Of a DNA stretch of 64,000 nt, positions 56,024-64,000 are shown piece by piece. The first letter of the stretch is position 1. The number at the start of each line of letters is the position of its first letter. The notes under the pieces were generated by a model. The model was not told the origin of the DNA, did no database searches, and was given only the letters and a program-made list of their open reading frames with translations. This stretch comes from Crossiella equi (lineage in GTDB: Bacteria; Actinomycetota; Actinomycetes; Mycobacteriales; Pseudonocardiaceae): assembly GCF_017876755.1 (NCBI RefSeq), contig NZ_JAGIOO010000001.1:5069786-5133785 (forward strand), written 5' to 3'. A program made the translations under genes and the position numbers.

Positions 56024-58311
56024 CCACGACTGAGCACAAGACCGACACGGTCGAGCTGGCCAAGGCCACGCCGGACCTGGCGCAGCCGTACCGCGAGCTC
56101 GGCCTCAAGGACGACGAGTACGCGCGCATCCGGGAGATCCTCGGCCGCCGCCCCACCGACGCCGAGCTGGCGATGTACTCGGTGATGTGGAGCGAGCACT
56201 GCTCCTACAAGTCCTCCAAGGTGCACCTGTCCTACTTCGGCAAGACCACCACGCCGGAGATGAAGCAGCACATGCTCGCCGGTATCGGTGAGAACGCCGG
56301 TGTGGTCGACATCGGCGACGGCTGGGCGGTCACGTTCAAGGCGGAGAGCCACAACCACCCGTCCTACGTGGAGCCCTACCAGGGCGCGGCCACCGGCGTC
56401 GGCGGCATCGTCCGCGACATCCTCGCCATGGGCGCCCGCCCGCTGGCCGTGATGGACCCGCTGCGCTTCGGCCCGGCCGACGCGCCGGACACCCGCCGCG
56501 TGCTGCCGGGCATCGTCGCGGGCGTGGGTGGCTACGGCAACTGCCTCGGCCTGCCCAACATCGGCGGCGAGGTCGTCTTCGACCAGACCTACGCGGGCAA
56601 CCCGCTGGTCAACGCGCTGTGCGTGGGTGCGATGCGGGTCGAGGACCTGCACCTGGCGCACGCCTCCGGCGCGGGCAACAAGATCATGCTCTTCGGTGCG
56701 CGCACCGGCCTGGACGGCATCGGCGGGGTGTCCGTGCTGGCCTCGGACACCTTCTCCGGTGACGAGTCCGGCGGCAAGCGCAAGAAGCTGCCGAGCGTGC
56801 AGGTGGGCGACCCGTTCACCGAGAAGGTGCTCATCGAGTGCTGCCTGGAGCTGTTCCGCGAGGGCATCGTGGTCGGCATCCAGGACCTCGGCGGCGCGGG
56901 CCTGTCCTGCGCCACCTCGGAGCTGGCCAGCGCCGGCGACGGCGGCATGCACGTCAACCTGGAGACCGTCCCCCTGCGCGCGGCGAACATGTCGCCCGCC
57001 GAGATCCTCTCCAGCGAGTCGCAGGAGCGCATGTGCGCGGTCGTGCGGCCCGAGGACGTGGACGCGTTCCTGCGCGTGTGCGCGAAGTGGGACGTCATCG
57101 CCACCGAGATCGGCGAGGTCACCGACGGCGACCGCCTGGTCATCACCTGGCACGGCGAGACCGTGGTGGACGTGCCGCCGCGCACCGTCGCGCACGAGGG
57201 CCCGGTGTACAACCGGCCGATCGAGCGGCCCGCCAGCCAGGACGCGCTGATCGCGGACGTGCCGGACTCGCTGCCGCGACCGGGCACCGCTGAAGAGCTG
57301 CGTTCGACCCTGCTGACCATGCTGGCCTCGCCGAACCTGTGCAGCCGCAAGTGGGTCACCGAGCAGTACGACCGGTACGTGCGCGGCAACACCGTGCTGG
57401 CCCAGCCCGCCGACTCCGGCATGATCCGGATCGACGAGCAGACCGGCCGCGGTGTGGCCATCTCCACCGACTGCAACGGCCGGTACGTGCAGCTCGACCC
57501 GTACACCGGCACGCAGCTGGCGCTGGCCGAGGCCTACCGGAACGTGGCCGCCACCGGCGCCACCCCGTACGCGGTCACCAACTGCCTGAACTTCGGCTCG
57601 CCGGAGGACCCGGGCGTGATGTGGCAGTTCAGCGAGGCCGTGCGCGGCCTGGCCGACGGCTGCAAGCAGCTGGGCATCCCGGTCACCGGCGGCAACGTCT
57701 CCTTCTACAACCAGACCGGCACGGTGGCGATCCTGCCCACCCCGGTGGTCGGTGTGCTCGGCGTCATCGACGACGTGTCCCGCCGCACCCCCACCGGCCT
57801 TGGTGTGGAGGACGGGGAGACGCTGCTGCTGCTCGGCGACACCCGGGACGAGTTCGGCGGCTCGGAGTGGGCCAACCACGTGCACGGCCACCTGGGCGGC
57901 AAGCCCCCGGCCGTGGACCTGGAGCGCGAGCGCGTGCTGGCCGAGGTGCTGGTCGCGGGCTCCCGCGACGGCATGCTGTCCGCCGCGCACGACCTGTCCG
58001 AGGGCGGTCTGATCCAGGCCGTCGTCGAGGCCGCAATCGTCGGCGAGACCGGCTGCCGCGTGGTCCTGCCCGAGGGCGCGGACCCGTTCACCTGGCTGTT
58101 CTCCGAGTCCGCGGGCCGGGCGCTGGTCGCCGTGCCGCGCAGCGAGGAGCTGCGGTTCACCGAGATGTGCAAGGCGCGCGAGCTGCCCGTCACGCGCATC
58201 GGCGTCGTCGACTCCGCGTCGAAGGCGGTCGAGGTGCAGGGCCAGTTCAGCGTCGGCCTGGCCGAGCTGCGCACCGCCTGGGAGGGCACGCTGCACGCGC
58301 TGTTCGACTGA
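56020..58311 (+). CDS. purL: FGAM synthase synthetase subunit PurL
   Basis: A 763-residue small-type PurL. It has [43 protein letters not shown]-type [20 protein letters not shown], an auxiliary nucleotide site ([20 protein letters not shown]) and [10 protein letters not shown]. It converts FGAR to FGAM with ATP. The GTG start overlaps purQ; a hairpin terminator follows. Confidence 0.98.
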   Translation: MTTTEHKTDTVELAKATPDLAQPYRELGLKDDEYARIREILGRRPTDAELAMYSVMWSEHCSYKSSKVHLSYFGKTTTPEMKQHMLAGIGENAGVVDIGDGWAVTFKAESHNHPSYVEPYQGAATGVGGIVRDILAMGARPLAVMDPLRFGPADAPDTRRVLPGIVAGVGGYGNCLGLPNIGGEVVFDQTYAGNPLVNALCVGAMRVEDLHLAHASGAGNKIMLFGARTGLDGIGGVSVLASDTFSGDESGGKRKKLPSVQVGDPFTEKVLIECCLELFREGIVVGIQDLGGAGLSCATSELASAGDGGMHVNLETVPLRAANMSPAEILSSESQERMCAVVRPEDVDAFLRVCAKWDVIATEIGEVTDGDRLVITWHGETVVDVPPRTVAHEGPVYNRPIERPASQDALIADVPDSLPRPGTAEELRSTLLTMLASPNLCSRKWVTEQYDRYVRGNTVLAQPADSGMIRIDEQTGRGVAISTDCNGRYVQLDPYTGTQLALAEAYRNVAATGATPYAVTNCLNFGSPEDPGVMWQFSEAVRGLADGCKQLGIPVTGGNVSFYNQTGTVAILPTPVVGVLGVIDDVSRRTPTGLGVEDGETLLLLGDTRDEFGGSEWANHVHGHLGGKPPAVDLERERVLAEVLVAGSRDGMLSAAHDLSEGGLIQAVVEAAIVGETGCRVVLPEGADPFTWLFSESAGRALVAVPRSEELRFTEMCKARELPVTRIGVVDSASKAVEVQGQFSVGLAELRTAWEGTLHALFD

Positions 58312-58326
58312 GCGCCGCTGGTCGCA

Positions 58327-58360
58327 CGAGGGGCGGTACCCACCCGGGTGCCGCCCCTCG
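58327..58360. terminator. Terminator between convergent genes
   Basis: A 15-bp stem (58327-58341 with 58346-58360, one G-U-compatible mismatch) with a 4-nt loop separates purL from the opposing small membrane-protein gene. Confidence 0.82.
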
Positions 58361-58365
58361 GCGCG

Positions 58366-58569
58366 TCAGCTGGCGGTCTTGCGCCTGCCGGTGCGGCTGG
58401 TGGCCATGACCAGGAGCACGAGGCCGAGCAGGCCGAGTGTGATCCCGGTGAGCAACTGGAGATGCGGCGGGACCATGTGCATCAACAACCAGCTCTCACC
58501 GCCGACCACCTTGGCGAGGAGCCCGCCGAAGCCCTGGATCATCATGACGATCCCGAACACTTCGAGCAT
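58366..58569 (-). CDS. Small membrane protein
   Basis: A 67-residue protein with two hydrophobic helices (EVFGIVMMIQGFGGLLAKVV and LLTGITLGLLGLVLLVMATS) and a basic tail (RTGRRKTAS). The ATG at 58569 follows AAGGACAGCAAC. No domain is recognised. It lies between purL and a pentapeptide-like membrane protein gene on the same strand. Confidence 0.7.
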   Translation of the reverse strand: MLEVFGIVMMIQGFGGLLAKVVGGESWLLMHMVPPHLQLLTGITLGLLGLVLLVMATSRTGRRKTAS

Positions 58570-58654
58570 GGTTGCTGTCCTTCTTTCCCTAGGGTGGTCC
58601 ACCCGACACGCACTGTCGTGACGCGACTGTAGTGAAAACTCACCTGTGTCGGCG

Positions 58655-59566
58655 TCAGCCACAGGGCTGGTCGCCTTGGCGGAACGTCGCCTCCGCCGGG
58701 TCCGGGCGCTCGGTCCAGGTGACCGAGCCGAGGCCGCAGCGGCGGTGGAACACCGTTCCGCGCCAGTTCACGGGGCCTCTGAACTCGGCGCGGGTGAAGT
58801 AGACGTTGCCGTGGAAGACCGCGCCCTCCAGGTGCGTCATCCGGTGCAGGGTGGCGTCCTGGATGCGCAGCCCGCCCAGCTCCCGGCCGGAGAGGTCCAG
58901 CCGGTTGAGGGTCGCGCCCATCAGGTCCAGGTTGTAGCGGGGAGCGTCCTTGCCCACCTTGGGGAGGAGGTCGCGGAGGAGCTGCTGCGCACTGCGGCGG
59001 ACCTCGCCCTCCTGCGTGTACTTGATGCGGCGGGTGTCCTCGACGAGGTCGTGCACGAACGGCCTGCGCAGGTAGGCGCACAGCACGTCCAGCACGGTCT
59101 GCGTGTACTCCGGGCGGCTGCGCGCGATGCCCGCGAGCGCGTGCAGCGCGCCCACCCGCACCTGGTCGGCGTCGTGCCCGAGCAGCTCCACCGCCTTGGC
59201 GAACCGCTCGTCGCCGACCCGCTCGCGGTCGTGCTCGGCGCGGTCGGTGTCCAGGCGCTGGCGCCGCTCCTCGACCTGCCTGCGCCGGTCGTTGAGCCAC
59301 AGCGCGTACAGCGCGACCACCGAGGCCGAGGCCAGGCCGCCGGTCTTGAGCGCCTCTACCAGCCCGGCCTTCGGGTCGGCCAGCAGCAGAGCCCCGCCGA
59401 CCAGCGCCAACGCGCTCATCGCGAGCAGCACGGTGCCGGTCAGCACCAGCCCCTGCCGCCGTCGCCACATGCCCCAGGCCAGCACCCCCAGTGCTGCCGC
59501 GGTCCCGCCGATACCGGGGCCGAGCAGCCACCACCCGTTGTCCACGAGCGGAGATCGTGCCGCCAT
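58655..59566 (-). CDS. Pentapeptide-repeat-like membrane protein
   Basis: A 303-residue protein. Three hydrophobic segments occupy the first ~85 residues, then a charged coiled coil (NDRRRQVEERRQRLDTDRAE). A HEAT-like helical part follows (KAVELLGHDADQVRVGALHA), and a pentapeptide-like end (ATLNRLDLSGRELGGLRIQD, GAVFHGNVYFTRAEFRG). The combination occurs in actinobacterial pentapeptide-repeat membrane proteins of unknown role. The ATG at 59566 is preferred to 59608 by hydrophobicity; the Shine-Dalgarno signal is weak. Confidence 0.78.
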   Translation of the reverse strand: MAARSPLVDNGWWLLGPGIGGTAAALGVLAWGMWRRRQGLVLTGTVLLAMSALALVGGALLLADPKAGLVEALKTGGLASASVVALYALWLNDRRRQVEERRQRLDTDRAEHDRERVGDERFAKAVELLGHDADQVRVGALHALAGIARSRPEYTQTVLDVLCAYLRRPFVHDLVEDTRRIKYTQEGEVRRSAQQLLRDLLPKVGKDAPRYNLDLMGATLNRLDLSGRELGGLRIQDATLHRMTHLEGAVFHGNVYFTRAEFRGPVNWRGTVFHRRCGLGSVTWTERPDPAEATFRQGDQPCG

Positions 59567-59678
59567 TCGAGTGGTCGTACAACGGTCTGTGGTCAATCCG
59601 TCGCGCAACCGGCACCGGCGGGTTCCGCTGGTCGTATGCTCGCTGGTCAGCCGACCGGCGGGGATGGAGAGGTCAACG

Positions 59679-60488
59679 GTGGAACGGCCGAACTGGGTAC
59701 CGGGCGAAGTCGACCTGGCAGTGCCGAGCGCGGCCCGGGTCTATGACTACTACCTGGGTGGCTCGCACAACTTCGCCGTCGACCGCGCGCAGGCGCGGCA
59801 GGCCATCGAGCAGTGGCCGATGCTGCCCGCGATCATGCGCGCCAACCGCGGCTTCCTGCGCCGGGCGGTGCGGTACTGCCTGGACCAGGGCATCCGGCAG
59901 TTCCTGGACATCGGCTCGGGCGTGCCGACCGTGGGCAACGTGCACGAGGTCGCACAGGGCATCGACCCGGGCGCCCGCGTGGTCTACGTCGACATCGACC
60001 CGGTCGCGGTCGCGCACAGCCGGGCCATCCTCACCGGCAACACCCGCACCGCGGTCATCCAGGCGGACATGCGCAAACCGGACGAGGTGCTGGGCGACCC
60101 GGCGCTGACCGGGCTGCTGGACCTGTCCCAGCCCACCGCCGTGCTGTTCGTGGCGCTGCTGCACTTCGTGGCCGACGCCGACCAGCCCGCCGCGCTGGTG
60201 CGGCAGTACCTGGACGCGGTGCCCTCCGGCAGCCACGTGGTGATCTCCCACGGCAGCAGCGAGGCGACCCCGGACAAGGCCTCCGCGCACGAGGACCTGT
60301 ACGAGCGCACCGGCACGCGGATCTGGATGCGCTCGCACCAGCGCGTGCTCACCTACTTCGGCGACTGCGAGCTGGTCGACCCCGGGCTGGTCTACCTCAC
60401 GCAGTGGCGGCCGGAGACCGGGGACGGGGACGAGTGGAACAACCCGGAGCTGATGGCCGGGTACGCGGGAGTCGGTCGCAAGGCGTAG
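59679..60488 (+). CDS. SAM-dependent methyltransferase, PF04672 (DUF574) family, copy 3
   Basis: A 269-residue protein with PSAARVYDYYLGGSHNFAVD, FLDIGSGVPTVGNVHE and RVVYVDIDPVAVAHSR, as in the other copies. The GTG at 59679 follows GGAGAGG. It is 9 bp upstream of copy 4, to which it is closely similar, so it is a tandem duplication. The pair precedes an intact PAS-GGDEF-EAL gene. Confidence 0.87.
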   Translation: MERPNWVPGEVDLAVPSAARVYDYYLGGSHNFAVDRAQARQAIEQWPMLPAIMRANRGFLRRAVRYCLDQGIRQFLDIGSGVPTVGNVHEVAQGIDPGARVVYVDIDPVAVAHSRAILTGNTRTAVIQADMRKPDEVLGDPALTGLLDLSQPTAVLFVALLHFVADADQPAALVRQYLDAVPSGSHVVISHGSSEATPDKASAHEDLYERTGTRIWMRSHQRVLTYFGDCELVDPGLVYLTQWRPETGDGDEWNNPELMAGYAGVGRKA

Positions 60489-60497
60489 GGGGACGGT

Positions 60498-61307
60498 GTG
60501 CGCCAGGAGCACGGGTGGGTGCCGGACGGGGTCGACCTGTCCAAGCCGAGCGCGGCCCGGGTCTACGACTACTACCTGGGCGGTTCGCACAACTTCGCCG
60601 TCGACCGGGAGATGGCCAGGGTCGCGATCGAGGACTGGCCGGACCTGCCCAGGATCATGCAGGCGAACCGGGCGTTCCTCCGGCGCGCGGTGAAGTTCTG
60701 CGTACAAGTGGGCATCCGCCAGTTTCTGGACATCGGCTCCGGAATACCCACCGTGGGCAATGTGCACGAGGTGGCCCAGGAACTCGTGCCCGACTGCCGG
60801 GTGGTCTATGTCGATATTGACCCGGTGGCCGTGGCGCACAGCCGAATCATGCTCGGTGGTAACGATTTCTCGGAGATCGTCCAGGCGGACTTGAGACAAC
60901 CCGATCGGGTGCTGGACGCGCCCGAGGTTCGTGCGCTGCTGGATTTGACCCAGCCGGTGGCGGTCATGATGGTCGCGGTGCTGCACTTCGTGCCCGACGC
61001 CGACGATCCGGCCGGTCTGGTCCGCGGCTACCTGGACGCGGTCGCGCCGGGCAGCCACCTGGTGCTCTCCCATGCGTGCACGGACGGGATGGCCGAGCAG
61101 GCGGAGTTCCACCAGAAGCTCTACCGCCGGGCGGGCAGTGCGTTGACCATGCGCACCCGTGACCAGGTGGCGGGCCTGCTGGCGGGTACCGAGCTGGTCA
61201 GTCCGGGCCTGGTGCGGCTGCCCCTGTGGCGACCGGATCCGGCCGCGCCGCCCGAGGGCGATCCGACGGTCTTCGCCGGGTTCGCGGCGGTCGGCCAGAA
61301 GGTCTAG
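60498..61307 (+). CDS. SAM-dependent methyltransferase, PF04672 (DUF574) family, copy 4
   Basis: A 269-residue tandem paralogue of copy 3 with PSAARVYDYYLGGSHNFAVD, FLDIGSGIPTVGNVHE and VVYVDIDPVAVAHSRIML. The GTG at 60498 follows TAGGGGGACG. Codon use in its second half is less GC-biased than copy 3 (GGAATACCCACC, TCGGAGATC). The substrate is unknown. A 430-bp region without clear genes separates it from the GGDEF-EAL gene. Confidence 0.87.
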   Translation: MRQEHGWVPDGVDLSKPSAARVYDYYLGGSHNFAVDREMARVAIEDWPDLPRIMQANRAFLRRAVKFCVQVGIRQFLDIGSGIPTVGNVHEVAQELVPDCRVVYVDIDPVAVAHSRIMLGGNDFSEIVQADLRQPDRVLDAPEVRALLDLTQPVAVMMVAVLHFVPDADDPAGLVRGYLDAVAPGSHLVLSHACTDGMAEQAEFHQKLYRRAGSALTMRTRDQVAGLLAGTELVSPGLVRLPLWRPDPAAPPEGDPTVFAGFAAVGQKV

Positions 61308-61735
61308 ACCATGTGGCCAGCGGAAACGTTCAGGTGGAAATGGTTCTCATTGATTCGGGGTTTCTGCGGGCCCCGGACACCGCTACCCTCCGTGGAGTCG
61401 TACCGATAGAAGGGCTGCTCCGGGTCACGCGTCAGGGGAACTTGACCCGTTCTTTTCCGGCGTTGGGCGCCGAGGGTCGTCGCAGGTCACGTTATCCTGG
61501 AGATATTGTCCCATCAGCGCTGATCCGCGCAGGTGACGAGTGAGAGGATCAGGACGATGTGCCGACCCGCTCCCACTTCGCCGATCTTCCTGAGTGTGCG
61601 CCACGTCATGGAATTGTGTCCGGTCATCGGATTTGTTGAAGCGGGGCTCGTCTTCCGGGCGTTGACCCCGTCAAACTGGACACAGGAGGACAGCGGGCGA
61701 CCCGGACGGTCTGGTTTGTGTGCCGCGGTCGGGCG
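61308..61735. other. Intergenic region, no firm gene
   Basis: About 430 bp that is less GC-rich than its surroundings. Frames here show poor codon bias and no recognisable domain. An inverted AATG-N5-CATT lies inside TGGAAATGGTTCTCATT (61335-61351), weakly like a Zur/Fur box. A TTGACC at 61452-61457 and TTATCC near 61491 could belong to promoters. I see nothing firmer. It probably serves as the control region or long leader of the GGDEF-EAL gene. Confidence 0.35.
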
Positions 61736-63904
61736 ATGGGTATGAGTGCGACGAACCCTGACACTTTCCGTACGGGAAGGCTGCTGGTGACCGACGGCGC
61801 CGACCGATCCCACCAGGCGTGCGCGCGGTTCGCCCGCAGCTGGGTCCGCGCGATCGCGGGCACGAGCTATGTCTCGCTCGGGCTGGCCGAGACCGAGCAG
61901 CTCCTCCTCTCGCACACCGAACGCCTGGTCAAGGCGTTGTTCGCCGAGCCCTTCCGCGCCACCCCGGCCCGTGAGATCGGGTTCCAGCTGGTGCAGGCGC
62001 ACTTCACCGGCATCGAGACGCTCAGCCGTACCGTCGCCCTCCTGGGTGATGAGTTCCTGGGCGAGCTCCAGGTCGAGCCGGACGAGCGGCTCCAGGCCCG
62101 CATCGCCGCGCTGCAGGGCGCGCTGGCCGCCGGGTACGCCCAGGCGCTGCGCGAGCGCACGCTCGACGAGCAGGAGGCCATCCGGCAGGCCGTGCTGGAC
62201 GCCCGCGACGCCGCCGAGCACGCCCGGCGCGCGAGCGAGGCCCGGTTCCGCGCGGTGTTCACCGAGGCCGCGATCGGCATCGGCATCCTCGACACCGACG
62301 GCCGCATCCTGGACGCGAACGCCTCGCTGCAGCACATGCTCGACTACAGCCTCGAGGAGCTGTGCCAGCGGCGCAGCCAGGACGTGCTGTACCCGCAGGA
62401 CCGCTTCGACCTGCGCGAGCTGTGCACCTCGGTGCTCACCGGCGCGCGCGACCACGTGCGGCTGGACTCGCGGCTCACCCGCCGGGACGGCCAGGAGATC
62501 TGGACGCACATCACCGTCTCGCTGATCCGCGACGAGCAGGGCTCGCCCCGGTACGTGGTGGCCATGGTCGAGGACGTCACCGACCGCCACCTGCTCCAGA
62601 CCCGGCTGCGCCACCAGGCGCTGCACGACCCGCTCACCGGGCTGTCCAACCGCGCGCTGTTCCTGGACGAGCTGGCCGCGGCGTTCGCGCGCAAGCACCC
62701 GGACGACCGCATCGGCCTGTGCTACCTGGACCTCGACGGGTTCAAGGTGATCAACGACAGCCTGGGCCACGACATCGGCGACCAGCTGCTGGTCGCGGTG
62801 GCCAAGCGCCTGGACGCGTGCGTGTCCGGCCCGGGCCGCCTGGTCGCGCGCATGGGCGGCGACGAGTTCGTCATCCTGCTCGACCGCACCGAGGGCACCG
62901 ACGAGGTGGTCCAGGTCGCCGAGCAGGTGCTGGACGCCCTGGTCGAGCCGATCAAGGTGGCCGGTCACGAGCTGTCCATCTCGGCCAGCATCGGCATCGT
63001 GGAGCGCCCGACCAGCGTGGCCTGCCCGGCCGACCTGATGCGGGACGCGGACATCACGCTGTACTGGGCGAAGGCCGACGGCAAGAGCCGCTGGGCGCTG
63101 TTCGACTCCGAGCGCAACGCCAAGGAGGTCGCGCGGTTCACGCTGTCCGCGACCATGCCCGCGGCGCTGGAGCGGGGCGAGTTCTACGTCGACTACCAGC
63201 CGCTGGTGCGCCTGACCGACACCGCGGTGGTCGGTGTGGAGGCCCTGGTCCGCTGGCAGCACCCGGAGTTCGGCCGCCTGGGCCCGGACCGCTTCATCGA
63301 ACTGGCCGAGGAGACCGGCCTGATCGTCTCCCTGGGCCGCTGGGTCCTGGAGCAGGCCTGCCGACAGGCGCGGTCGTGGATCGACGAGTTCGGCAGCGCG
63401 GCCCCGTTCGTCAGCGTGAACCTGGCCGTCCGCCAGCTCCGGGACGCGGGCCTGGTCGGCGACGTGGCCAGGATCCTGGCGGACACCGGCCTGCCGCCGG
63501 GCAAGCTCCAGCTGGAGCTCACCGAGAGCGCCATCATGGGCAACGCCGCGGAGCCACTGGACGCCCTGTGCGCGCTGTCCGACATGGGCGTGCGCATCGC
63601 GATCGACGACTTCGGCACGGGCTACTCGAACCTGGCCTACCTCCGCCACCTGCCGGTCCACGAGCTCAAGATCGCGGGCAGCTTCGTCGAAGGCCTCCGG
63701 GCCGCCGCCGCGGGCGACGAGGTCGACCAGCAGATCGTCGCCACCCTGGTCAGCCTGGCCCACGCCCTGGGCCTCACGGTCACCGCCGAGGGCGTCGAGA
63801 CCACCACCCAGGCCGAACGCCTGAGGGCCATTGGCTGCGACTCCGGCCAGGGCTGGCTTTTCGCCAAACCAGGCCCGCCGGCCAGCATCGACGGCCTCTT
63901 GTAG
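61736..63904 (+). CDS. PAS-GGDEF-EAL protein with intact motifs
   Basis: A 722-residue cytosolic protein. Residues 33-120 are the helical N-terminal domain shared with 11359-13518, then PAS (about 165-285), GGDEF and EAL. The cyclase motif is intact (ARMGGDEFVILL, 374-378) and no RxxD inhibitory site precedes it. EAL residues are intact: EAL 502-504, VNLAVRQL, ELTES, DDFGTGYSNL (624-), K645 and TAEGVETT. It may make or degrade c-di-GMP; which activity dominates is unclear. The start is ATG 61736 or 61742; no Shine-Dalgarno signal is evident. Confidence 0.9.
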   Translation: MGMSATNPDTFRTGRLLVTDGADRSHQACARFARSWVRAIAGTSYVSLGLAETEQLLLSHTERLVKALFAEPFRATPAREIGFQLVQAHFTGIETLSRTVALLGDEFLGELQVEPDERLQARIAALQGALAAGYAQALRERTLDEQEAIRQAVLDARDAAEHARRASEARFRAVFTEAAIGIGILDTDGRILDANASLQHMLDYSLEELCQRRSQDVLYPQDRFDLRELCTSVLTGARDHVRLDSRLTRRDGQEIWTHITVSLIRDEQGSPRYVVAMVEDVTDRHLLQTRLRHQALHDPLTGLSNRALFLDELAAAFARKHPDDRIGLCYLDLDGFKVINDSLGHDIGDQLLVAVAKRLDACVSGPGRLVARMGGDEFVILLDRTEGTDEVVQVAEQVLDALVEPIKVAGHELSISASIGIVERPTSVACPADLMRDADITLYWAKADGKSRWALFDSERNAKEVARFTLSATMPAALERGEFYVDYQPLVRLTDTAVVGVEALVRWQHPEFGRLGPDRFIELAEETGLIVSLGRWVLEQACRQARSWIDEFGSAAPFVSVNLAVRQLRDAGLVGDVARILADTGLPPGKLQLELTESAIMGNAAEPLDALCALSDMGVRIAIDDFGTGYSNLAYLRHLPVHELKIAGSFVEGLRAAAAGDEVDQQIVATLVSLAHALGLTVTAEGVETTTQAERLRAIGCDSGQGWLFAKPGPPASIDGLL

Positions 63905-63987
63905 GGCGTACTTCCCCACCTCGCGGAACCACCCGTGCGTGCACTGCGTCGTTGGTACGGTGGCCGTGGACGCGCACTGCGTGATGC

Positions 63988-63996
63988 GAGGGGAAG
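63988..63996 (+). promoter_or_regulatory. Ribosome-binding site of a gene starting beyond the window
   Basis: GAGGGGAAG lies 4 bases before the window edge at the right spacing for a start codon at about 64001. A -10-like TACGGT is at 63956-63961. Nothing else is visible in the last 96 bases. Confidence 0.45.
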
Positions 63997-64000
63997 CACA

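Noticed and set aside
61533-61745. A 70-residue protein before the GGDEF-EAL gene
   Set aside because: No ribosome-binding site, poor codon bias, no recognisable domain and overlap with the next start.

Overview
The window is very GC-rich, with G or C in most third codon positions, many GTG starts and long spurious antisense reading frames. That composition, HspR/HAIR heat-shock control, ESX (type VII) secretion accessory genes, LPXTG-like surface proteins and PF04672 methyltransferases indicate a filamentous actinobacterium, probably Pseudonocardiaceae (inference). Many genes have recognisable counterparts in the M. tuberculosis region around Rv0338c, dnaK-grpE-dnaJ-hspR, clpB, pyrE and the pur genes, so most of this is conserved chromosome with small accessory insertions.

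Layout: 1-6.2 kb holds surface proteins, a cation-efflux transporter, an Uma2 fragment and a large membrane Fe-S oxidoreductase. 6.3-11.2 kb holds an EspG-like protein and two paralogous secreted S1-protease-like proteins, one without its catalytic serine. 11.3-17.8 kb holds a degenerate PAS-GGDEF-EAL protein in an operon with a PF04672 methyltransferase, a P450/secreted hydrolase operon, and a second methyltransferase. 17.8-22.2 kb is dnaK-grpE-dnaJ-hspR behind two HAIR operators. 22.3-24 kb is metG behind a Met-rich leader reading frame. 24-29.2 kb holds a flavohemoprotein, a PPOX-family protein, two MarR genes and an MFS exporter whose 3' end carries a DnaA-box cluster. 29.2-37.4 kb holds a phosphatase, HAIR-controlled clpB, lipoproteins, an SDR, pyrE and a SpoU methyltransferase. 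A toxin-antitoxin pair at 37.4-38.0 kb lies between 36-bp direct repeats.

38-47.4 kb holds purD, an ESX-type substrate pair with a lytic transglycosylase, an aminotransferase, regulators, a PLP aldolase and a SigE-family sigma factor with a membrane partner. 47.4-58.3 kb holds regulators and most of the purine genes (purB, purC, purSQL), interrupted by a deacetylase-like gene carrying an embedded 164-bp palindrome and by a secreted serine protease. 58.3-63.9 kb holds small membrane proteins, two tandem PF04672 methyltransferases and an intact PAS-GGDEF-EAL protein.

Themes: purine synthesis is spread over three sites (purD, purB/purC, purSQL). Heat-shock genes share one operator type. PF04672 methyltransferases twice accompany a c-di-GMP-type protein with the same unnamed N-terminal domain. 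The strongest candidates for undescribed biology are the metG leader, the repeat-flanked toxin-antitoxin islet, the DnaA-box cluster, the in-frame palindrome and the methyltransferase/GGDEF-EAL pairing.
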